Assembly: GCA_963920705.1 (NCBI GenBank) | Contig: OY987232.1 | Span: forward strand, 10,381,318 to 10,445,317 | Length of the DNA stretch: 64,000 nucleotides | Source of the DNA: Odiellus spinosus | Taxonomy: Eukaryota > Arthropoda > Arachnida > Opiliones > Phalangiidae | Reading direction: 5' to 3' | Shown here: piece by piece, positions 55,519 to 64,000 of the stretch | How the letters are laid out: each line of letters starts with the position of its first letter | Position numbering within the stretch: the first letter of the stretch is position 1 | The notes under the pieces: generated by a model | Seen by the model: the letters and a program-made list of their open reading frames with translations, nothing else | What the model was told of the DNA's origin: nothing | Databases searched by the model: none | Position numbers and translations under genes: made by a program

Positions 55519-57189
55519 ACATTAAATTTAAATACAATTAAATTTTCTTTTAAAACATGAAATTTAAATACAATTAGATTTTCTTTTAAAACGAAATTTA
55601 AATATAATCACAATCTGGCACGATTTAGAGTTTCAAATTTCAAAACAACTGATTTTATTCACTCGGAAATATTTAAGAAAAAACATAACAGACTATTTTC
55701 TCCCATTGACGCTTAACATTAAATTATATCAAAAATGTCTTTGCGAACAAAGACCCAGAAGGACATGTTATGGCCTTGAATGTCTGAAGTGACAGATATT
55801 TAATTTTCTTTTAAAACATTAAATTTAAATACAATTAAATTTTCTTTTAAAACATGAAATTTAAATACAATTAGATTTTCTTTTAAAACGAAATTTAAAT
55901 ATAATCACAATCTGGCACGATTTAGAGTTTCAAATTTCAATACAACTGATTTTATTCACTCGGAAATATTTAAGAAAAACATAACAGACGATTTTCTCCC
56001 ATTGACGCTTAACATTAAATTTCGCTTGATTATTTTTCAGGGAAAACGTGTATTGAACTGTTATTTTTCAGTATAACGTGAGTCCACTTTATGTTTTCTT
56101 AGTTTAACCCGAATTTCCACGACTCGCAATTGAACGGATCGTTAAAAATACTCCCGGTTTATTGGAATGGGTATATGATAAAGGGAAATGTGTTTTTTAA
56201 AGCCCGTTTAAAGTCACCTTCTTTTCTAACTTAGCAGACGACGCAAACCATAACAATTTGTACTTTCAAAGCTATATTGCGCGCGCGAGGGAAGAGAATT
56301 TCAAAGCGACGAATTTTAGAGCGGATAAGGTTTTTAAATAAATTGTAATACTTTCATTTTTCTTTTCATTAAAACCGTACAATTAAAATGATGATTTCCA
56401 TAAGGGACCACTAATTAGTTATTAGGAGTTATAAAAAAAACATTATCCATGGATTAGGTTTGTTCGTTTGCAATCCAAATTAAAAATTAAAATATGGGGA
56501 ATTTTTATTCCCTTTAAATTCCTTGTATAAGCATCCGTAAGCTAACATGAACGAATTGCCTCGACTAAAGTCGAGGAGTTGTAATAAAACATTATCCATG
56601 GATTAGGTTTGTTCGTTTGCAACCTAGATTAAAAATTAAAATATGGGGAATTTTTTTCCCTTTAAATTCCTTGATAAGCATTCATAAGCTAACATGAACG
56701 AATTGCCTCGACTAAAGTCGAAGAGTTATAATAAAGCATTATCCATAGAAAACATTATCCAATTAAGGTATGAGATCAGATCATAGAACTTTGAGTCTAG
56801 CCTAAAGCCAAAGCTAAATTAAGTATATTTTTCTATCGAACGAAAAGTTTCCTTTTGTTTGACACGTAATCCCTGAAAAATAATCATGCGAAATTTAATG
56901 TTAAGCGTCAATGGGAGAAAATCGTCTGTTATGTTTTTCTTAAATATTTCCGAGTGAATAAAATCAGTTGTATTGAAATTTGAAACTCTAAATCGTGCCA
57001 GATTGTGATTATATTTAAATTTCGTTTTAAAAGAAAATCTAATTGTATTTAAATTTCATGTTTTAAAAGAAAATTTAATTGTATTTAAATTTAATGTTTT
57101 AAAAGAAAATTAAATATCTGTCACTTCAGACATTCAAGGCCATAACATGTCCTTCTGGGTCTTTGTTCGCAAAGACATTTTTGATATAA
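55519..57189. mobile_element. E2 repeat, complete copy with 320-bp inverted ends
   Basis: The complete copy is 55,737-57,189: both ends read ATATCAAAAATGTCTTTGCG outward-in, followed by about 300 bp of shared sequence with the TTTTCTTTTAAAACAT triplicate. TA may be the target duplication. 55,519-55,736 is a second, partial copy of the left end. The centre matches 1-650 and 60,520-61,290 in inverse orientation. Confidence 0.8.
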
Positions 57190-57239
57190 TATCTGTCACT
57201 TCAGTCTAACACGAAAGTGTTAACTTCTATATTAAAAGA

Positions 57240-59505
57240 CTAGCCCTTTAAAAAGTGATTCAGTCAAATCTCTACATTTTTACCATTGCCCTTTAAACCC
57301 AATTAAAATAAATTTTTTCATAATTTTAAATGTTAATAGCTGCGGCAGCCGCACTTGATTCAGTCAAATCTCTACATTTTTACCATTGCCCTTTAATCCC
57401 AATTAAAGCTAATTTTTTCATTATTTTTGATGTTAATAGCTGCGGCAGCCGCACTTGATTCAGTCAAATCTCTACATTTTAACATTGCCCTTTAATCCCA
57501 ATTAAAATTAATTTTTTCATTATTTTTGATGTTAATAGCTGGGGCAGCCGCACTTGATTCAGTCAAATCTCTACATTTTTACCATTGCCCTTTAATCCCA
57601 ATTAAAATTAATTTTTTCATTATTTTTTATGTTAATAGCTGGGGCAGCCGCACTTGATTCAGTCAAATCTCTACATTTTTACCATTGCCCTTTAATCCCA
57701 ATTAAAATTAATTTTTTCATTATTTTTGATGTTAATAGCTGCGGCAGCCGCACTTGATTCAGTCAAATCTCTACATTTTTACCATTGCCCTTTAATTCCA
57801 ATTAAAAAAAATTTTTACATTATTTTTGATGTTAATAGCTGGGGGAGCCGCACTTGATTCAGTCAAATCTCTACATTTTAACATTGCCCTTTAATCCCAA
57901 TTAAAATTAATTTTTACATTATTTTTGATGTTAATAGCTGGGGCAGCTGCACTTGATTCAGTCAAATCTCTACATTTTTACCAGTGCCCTTTAATCCCAA
58001 TTAAAATTAATTTTTACATTATTTTTGATGTTAATAGCTGGGGCAGCCGCACTTGATTCAGTCAAATCTCTACATTTTTACCATTGCCCTTTAATCCCAA
58101 TTAAAATTAATTTTTTCATTATTTTTGATGTTAATAGCTGCGGCAGCCGCACTTGATTCAGTCAAATCTCTACATTTTTACCATTGCCCTTTAATTCCAA
58201 TTAAAAAAAAATTTTACATTATTTTTGATGTTAATAGCTGGGGGAGCCGCACTTGATTCAGTCAAATCCCTACATTTTAACATTGCCCTTTAATCCCAAT
58301 TAAAATTAATTATTTCACAATTTTTGATGTTAATAGCTGGGGCAGCCTCACCTGATTCAGTCAAATTTCAACATTTTTACCAGTGCCCTTTAATTCCAAT
58401 TAAAATTAATTTTTTAATTATTTTTGATGTTAATAGCTGGGGCAGCCTCACTTGATTCAGTCAAACCTCTACATTTTTACCAGTGCCCTTTAATCCCAAT
58501 TAAAATTAATTTTTTCATTATTTTTGATGTTAATAGCTAGGGCAGCCGCACTTGATTCAGTCAAATCTCTACATTTTTACCATTGCCCTTTAATCCCAAT
58601 TAAAATTATTTTTTTCATTATTTTTGATGTTAATAGCTGCGGCAGCCGCACTTGATTCAGTCAAATCTCTACATTTTTACCATTGCCCTTTAATCCCAAT
58701 TAAAATTAATTTTTACATTATTTTTGAAGATAATAGCTGGGGCAGCCGCACTTGATTCAGTCAAATCTCTACATTTTTACCATTGCCCTTTAATTCCAAT
58801 TTAAAAAAATTTTTACATTATTTTTGATGTTAATAGCTGGGGGAGCCGCACTTGATTCAGTCAAATCTCTACATTTTAACATTGCCCTTTAATCCCAATT
58901 AAAATTAATTTTTACATTATTTTTGATGTTAATAGCTGGGGGAGCCGCACTCGATTCAGTAAAATCTCTACATTTTTACCAGTGCCCTTTAATCCCAATT
59001 AAAATTAATTTTTTCATAATTTTTGATGTTAATAGCTGCGGCAGCCGCACTTGATTCCAGTCAAATCTCTACATTTTTACCAGTGCCCTTTAATCCCAAT
59101 TAAAATTAATTTTTTCATAATTTTTTATGTTAATACCTCCGACAGCCGCAGCGAAATCATTATATTTTCCCCATTGCCCTTTAAACCCAATTAAAATGAA
59201 TTTTTTCATCAATTTTGATGTTAATACCTCCGAGAGCCGCAGCGAAATCATTATATTTTCCCCATTGCCCTTTAAACCAAATTTAAATTAAATTTTTCAT
59301 CAATTTTGATGTTAATACCTCCGACAGCCGCAGTGAAATCTTTATATTTTCCCCATTGCCCTTTAAACCAAATTTAAATTAATTATTTCAGCAATTTTGA
59401 TGTTAATACCTCCGACAGCCGCAGCGAAATCTTTATATTTTCCCCATTGCCCTTTAAACCAAATTCCAATTAATTTTTTCATTATTTTTGATGTTAATAC
59501 CTTCC
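57240..59505 (-). repeat. 100-bp satellite array, inverse orientation
   Basis: About 22 monomers read as the complement (CTACATTTTTACCATTGCCC, TTAATCCCAATTAAAATTAA, AGCTGNGGCAGCCGCACTTG). The last four (59,130-59,505) are the divergent CCCCATTGCCC/CCTCCGACAGCCGCAGCGAA subtype, mirroring the outer edge of the left array. Confidence 0.93.
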
Positions 59506-59509
59506 TTAT

Positions 59510-60430
59510 TGCCGTTCGGAATGGCAAGTCGTTCGGAATTTCACTCATTTTTAAAAAGGAGAGTACTTTTAAGGCGGAGAAATTGAAAATTAATGTTATT
59601 CTATGAGATTTAGATTTTTTGCAAGAGACTTACCTTTCAGATTTATTTTCTAATGCTTCCAAATATTTTACAGGCTTTATTTTAAGACTAATTTCATAAT
59701 TTTATACCCATTAGTTTGGTCACAGTCTATAAACGGCAAAAATATGAAGAAGGAGAAATTAAGTCATTAGAGTTCAATACCCATAGCCTCCAAATCAAGC
59801 GCGCGCGCTCGTGCTCGTGATTTTAAAAAGCCATATAAAACCTAAGCCTAATTTGTCAAATTAGGCTTAGGTTTTTGGCGAATCTATTTCTCCGCCTTAC
59901 TTTTTCCTCCGTTTTCATGAATAGACTGTGGGCCAACTAATCGGTGTAAAATTATGAAATTAGTCTTAAAATGAAGCTCGAAACTTAATTCATACCACAC
60001 GGAAAATCCAAGTCTGAAAAATATCCGGAAGTATTAGAAAATAAATCTGAAAGGTAAGCCACTTTCAAAAAACCAAATCCCATAGAATAACATTACGAAT
60101 TTGGCCATGCGCGAAACCAGCTAAGTACCAAAAAAAGGGTCAACTTCAGAATTAATTTTAAAATACTTAGACTTAATATTTTTAAATGAAACTTGAAAAG
60201 TTCAACATTCGAACCTTGCTCTACCACTTAAAATTGATTTTAACCGTAACAAATAATTCCTCTTTTAGTTCTGCGATGCAAGGGACATGTCCTCGAAAGA
60301 GTCGATTTTAATGTTATTTCAATGGGGAAATGTAGCGTTCTGATTGGCTAAAGGTCCATTTTTTTAAGGAAATCAAAATAACATTACAGATGATGATGGG
60401 CCCAATACATAGAACCCTACCGGGTTCTAA
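59510..60430 (-). repeat. Right arm of the giant element
   Basis: Inverted copy of 43,001-43,930. It includes the palindrome AAACCTAAGCCTAATTTG / CAAATTAGGCTTAGGTTT near 59,839-59,876 and ends CCTACCGGGTTCTAA at the tip. Confidence 0.88.
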
Positions 60431-61593
60431 GAATTTCGCTTAATTATTTTTCAGGGATTACGTGTCAAACAAAACGAAACTTTTCGTTCGATAGAAAAAT
60501 ATACTTAATTTAGCTTTGGCTTTAGGCATAGAATCAAAGTTCTATGATCTGATCTCATACCTTAATTGGATAATGTTTTCTATGGATAATGCTTTATTAT
60601 AACTCCTCGACTTTAGTCGAGGCAATTCGTTCATGTTAGCTTATGAATGCTTATACAAGGAATTTAAAGGGAAAAAAAATCCCCATATTTTAATTTTTAA
60701 TTTAGGTTGCAAACGAACAAACCTAATCCATGGATAATGTTTTGTTATAACTCCTCGACTTTAGCCGAGGCAATTCGTTCATGTTAGCTTATGAATGCTT
60801 ATCAAGGAATTTAAAGGGAAAAAAATTCCCCATATTTTAATTTTTAATCTAGGTTGCAAACGAACAAACCTAATCCATGGATAATGTTTTATTATAACTC
60901 CTAATAACTAATTAGTGGTCCCTTATGGAAATCATCATTTTAATTGTACGGTTTTAATGAAAAGAAAAATGAAAGTATTACAATTTATTTAAAAACCTTA
61001 TCCGCTCTAAAATTCGTCGCTTTGAAATTCTCTTCCCTTGCGCGCACAATATAGCTTTGAAAGTACAAATTGTTATGGTTTGCGTCGTCTGCTAAGTTAG
61101 AAAAGAAGGTGACTTTAAACGGGCTTTAAAAAACACATTTTCCTTTATCATATACCCATTCCAATAAACCGGCGAGTATTTTTAACGATCCGTTCAATTG
61201 CGAGTCGTGGAAATTCGGGTTAAACAAAAAGTGGACTCGCGTTATACTGAAAAATAACAGTTCAATACACGTTTTCCCTGAAAAATAATTAAGCCAAATT
61301 TAATGTTAAGCGTCAATGGGAGAAAATCGTCTTTTATGGTTTTTCTTAAATATTTCCGAGTGAATAAACCAGTTGTTTTGAAATTTGAAACTCTAAATCG
61401 TGCCAGATTGTGATTATATTTAAATTTCGTTTTAAAAGAAAATCTAATTGTATTTAAATTTCATGATTTAAAAGAAAATTTAATTGTATTTAAATTTAAT
61501 GTTTTAAAAGAAAATTAAATATCTGTCACTTCAGACATTCAAGGCCATAACATGTCCTTCTGGGTCTTTGTTCGCAAAGACATTTTTGATATA
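60431..61593 (+). repeat. E2 repeat, copy 3 (one end only)
   Basis: Starts inside one E2 terminus (TTATTTTTCAGGGATTACGT), continues with the sequence found at window position 1 on (TGGCTTTAGGCATAGA) and ends GACATTTTTGATAT at the microexon array. The TCGACTTTAGTCGA / CCATGGATAATGTTTTNTTA segment is present twice. Confidence 0.8.
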
Positions 61594-61648
61594 TTAAAGG
61601 TGAACTAATCAAAATCTTTCATTATTGTGTTACCATTGGATTCTGCAG

Positions 61649-62037
61649 GTTGTAAGTATGATTCGCTTATTGGTTAATAATTATCTAATATTAAATGAGA
61701 ACTAATGCTTACCTTTTCATAATTGTATAACCAATGGATTCTGCAGTAGGTGGGTATTCTTATTTATTAACTATTAATATTAAGAGTTTAAATATGCACT
61801 AATAAATACCTTTCTAAAATGGTATAAAAATGCAATCTGTAGGTGGTAAGTAGAATTCATTTATTGGTTAATAATAACCTATTTGTAATGTGAACTAATG
61901 ATTACCTTTTATAATTGTGAAACCAATGGATTCTGCAGGTGGTGGGTATAATTATTAAATAACTAATAATATTGAAATTTTGTTTATGCACTAATCAATA
62001 CCTTTCTAAAATTGTTTAAAAATGGATTCTGCAGTAT
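61649..62037 (+). CDS. Unit 4: microexon array, 3' part
   Basis: Five further modules in the same orientation: GTT 61,649; TAG 61,747; GTG 61,843; GTG 61,939; TAT 62,035. The first four have good donors; the last reads TAT|GATTTA, so its donor is lost. The flanking intron text joins smoothly with 42,963-43,000 if the insert is removed. In phase 1 they continue the frame of the 5' part (Arg, Leu, Gly, Gly, Val). Cut at 62,070 by the second giant element; no terminal exon is visible in the window. Confidence 0.5.
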
Positions 62038-62069
62038 GATTTATTTATTGGTTAATAATAACCTAATTC

Positions 62070-62985
62070 TTAGAACCCGGTAGGGTTCTATGTATTGGGC
62101 CCATCATCATCTGTAATGCTATTTTGATTTCCTAAAAAATTCAGTCTCTAGCCAATCAAAACGCTCCATTCTCCCATAGAATAACATTAAAATCGACTCT
62201 TTCGAGGACAAGTCCAGTGATTGACAGAACTAAAAGAGGAATTATTTGTTACAGATATAATCACTTTTAAATGGTAGAGCAAGGTTCGAATGTTGAACTT
62301 TTCAAGTTTCATTTAAAAATATTAAGTCTAAGTATTTTAAAATTAATTCTAAAGTTGACCCTTTTTTTGGTACTTAGCTGGTTTCGCGCATGGCCAAATC
62401 GTAATGTTATTCTATGGGATTTGGTTTTTTGAAAGTGGCTTACCTTTCAGATTTATTTTCTAATACTTCCGGATATTTTTCAGACTTGGATTTTCCGTGT
62501 GGTATGAATTAAGATTCGAGCTTTATTTTAAGACTAATTTCATAATTTTACACCAATTAGATGGCCCACAATCTATTTATGAAAACGGAGGGAACAACAA
62601 GGCGGAGAAATAGATTCGCCAAAAACCTAAGCCTAATTTGACAAATTAGGCTTAGGTTTTATATGGCTTTTTAAAATCACGAGCACGAGCGCGCGCGCTT
62701 GATTTGGAGGCTATGGGTATTGAACTCTAATGACTTAATTTCTCCTTCTTCATATTTTTGCCGTTTATAGACTGTGACCAAACTAATCGGTATAAAATTA
62801 TGAAATTAGTCTTAAAATAAAGCCTGTAAAATATTTGGAAGCATTAGAAAATAAATCTGAAAGGTAAGTCTCTTGCAAAAAATCTAAATCCCATAGAATA
62901 ACATTAATTTTCAATTTCTCCGCCTTAAAAGTACTCTCCTTTTTAAAAATGATTGAAATTCCGAACGACTTGCCATTCCGAACGG
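62070..62985 (+). repeat. Arm of a second giant satellite-bearing element
   Basis: Begins with the perfect tip hairpin AGAACCCGGTAGGGTTCT, then runs collinear with 43,001-43,930, with the AAACCTAAGCC palindrome at about 62,622-62,660 and the CGAACGACTTGCCATTCCGA boundary. The rest of the element is beyond the window. Confidence 0.85.
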
Positions 62986-64000
62986 CAATAAGGAAGGTAT
63001 TAACATCAAAAATAATGAAAAAATTAATTGGAATTTGGTTTAAAGGGCAATGGGGAAAATATAAAGATTTCGCTGCGGCTGTCGGAGGTATTAACATCAA
63101 AATTGCTGAAATAATTAATTTAAATTTGGTTTAAAGGGCAATGGGGAAAATATAAAGATTTCATTGCGGCTGTCGGAGGTATTAACATCAAAATTGCTGA
63201 AATAATTAATTTAAATTTGGTTTAAAGGGCAATGGGGAAAATATAAAGATTTCACTGCGGCTGTCGGAGGTATTAACATCAAAATTGATGAAAAATTTAA
63301 TTTAAATTTGGTTTAAAGGGCAATGGGGAAAATATAATGATTTCGCTGCGGCTGTCGGAGGTATTAACATCAAAATTGATGAAAAAATTAATTTTAATTG
63401 GGTTTAAAGGGCAATGGGGAAAATGTAGAGATCTGACTGAATCAAGTGAGGCTGCCCCAGCTATTAACATCAAAAATTATGAAAAAATTAATTTTAATTG
63501 GGTTTAAAGGGCAATGGTAAAAATGTAGAAATTTGACTAAATCAAGTGCGGCTGCCCCAGCCATTAACATCAAAAATTATGAAAAAATTAATTTTAATTG
63601 GGTTTAAAGGGCAATGGTAAAAATGTAGAAATTTGACTAAATCAAGTGCGGCTGCCCCAGCTATTAACATCAAAAAAATGTAAAAATTAATTTTAATTGG
63701 GATTAAAGGGCAATGGTAAAAATGTAGAGATTTGACTGAATCAAGTGCGGCTGCCCCAGCTATTAACATCAAAAATAAGGAAAAAATTAATTTTAATTGG
63801 GATTAAAGGGCAATGGTAAAAATGTAGAGATTTGACTGAATCAAGTGCGGCTGCCCCAGCTATTAACATCAAAAATTATGAAAAAATTAATTTTAATTGG
63901 GTTTAAAGGGCAATGGTACAAATGTAGAGATCTGACTGAATCAAGTGCGGCTGCCCCAGCTATTAACATCAAAAATAATGTAAAAATTAATTTTAATTGG
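62985..64000 (+). repeat. 100-bp satellite array of the second element
   Basis: The first four or five monomers are the edge subtype (GGGGAAAATATAAAGATTTC, GCTGCGGCTGTCGGAGG). From about 63,420 they change to the main subtype and continue to the window end. Confidence 0.93.

Larger units (their letters stand above)
43001..60430. mobile_element. Giant satellite-bearing inverted-repeat element
   Basis: Arms at 43,001-43,930 and 59,510-60,430 are inverted copies about 0.9 kb long. The right outer tip is a perfect hairpin (AGAACCC GGTA GGGTTCT read outward-in) followed by ATGTATTGGGCCCATCATCA; the left tip is slightly damaged. Inside each arm lies a 100-bp satellite, running inward from both sides (43,930-55,518 and, inverted, 57,240-59,505). 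The centre (55,519-57,189) is an E2 repeat. It splits the microexon array of unit 4. No transposase is seen, so it is non-autonomous or an aggregate. A second copy begins at 62,070. Confidence 0.7.

Overview
This is a gene-poor, AT-rich window of nuclear eukaryotic DNA. There are no bacterial-style operons. Most of it is repeats: foldback and MITE elements with clean target-site duplications, a LINE fragment, a hAT-type element, microsatellites and about 13 kb of 100-bp satellite. The LINE reverse transcriptase type, hAT and MITE ends, strong GTAAGT-like donors and CCTAA-like motifs fit an arthropod, probably an insect. That placement is an inference.

The main content is a tandem cluster of four paralogous genes, all on the + strand, at 24.8-27.5, 29.8-35.4, 37.7-39.7 and 42.1-62.0 kb. 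Each has a conserved TATA box about 95-104 bp before the ATG, a first coding exon that is a signal peptide (27-31 residues, usually ending in phase 1), and then an array of near-identical modules of 75-100 bp. Each module has a 3' splice site (typically ...ggattctgcag), exactly three bases, and a 5' splice site (GTRRGT-like). Read as splicing signals, these are arrays of 3-nt microexons in phase 1, so every codon of the mature peptide is split by an intron. Unit 1 (22 consecutive 3-nt exons) reads without a stop into a terminal exon giving Gly-Lys-stop. The result is a 57-residue precursor with a Tyr/Gln/Arg-rich secreted peptide. Unit 2 (about 38 such exons) gives a Pro-Gly-Pro-Tyr / Leu-Gly-Pro-Tyr repeat, each tetrapeptide made by four exons inside a 390-bp genomic repeat. 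Units 1-3 share a strongly conserved 3' UTR block with a 9-11 bp stem and a 43-nt loop. Unit 3 looks decayed. Unit 4 has 12-nt microexons as well, a damaged first donor, and is split by 18.6 kb of inserted repeats. I know of no described gene family built from long runs of single-codon exons; the nearest analogies are schistosome micro-exon genes and aphid bicycle genes, whose exons are longer.

Layout: 0-2 kb, a dispersed repeat and a TIR element with a small ORF. 2-24.5 kb, foldback elements, inverted dispersed repeats, MITEs, microsatellites and a broken LINE; no convincing host gene. 24.5-42.9 kb, the microexon gene cluster with MITEs in and between genes; a further TATA box and signal-peptide-like mini-ORF lie at 41.1-41.4 kb. 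43.0-60.4 kb, a giant element with inverted arms of about 0.9 kb and inward-facing arrays of a 100-bp satellite with higher-order structure, itself hit by a 1,030-bp hAT-like element and a 1.45-kb TIR repeat. 60.4-61.6 kb, another copy of that TIR repeat. 61.6-62.0 kb, more microexons of unit 4. 62.1-64.0 kb, the start of a second satellite-bearing element running off the window.

All gene calls rest on splice-site pattern and comparison of the paralogs within the window; no transcript evidence was available.
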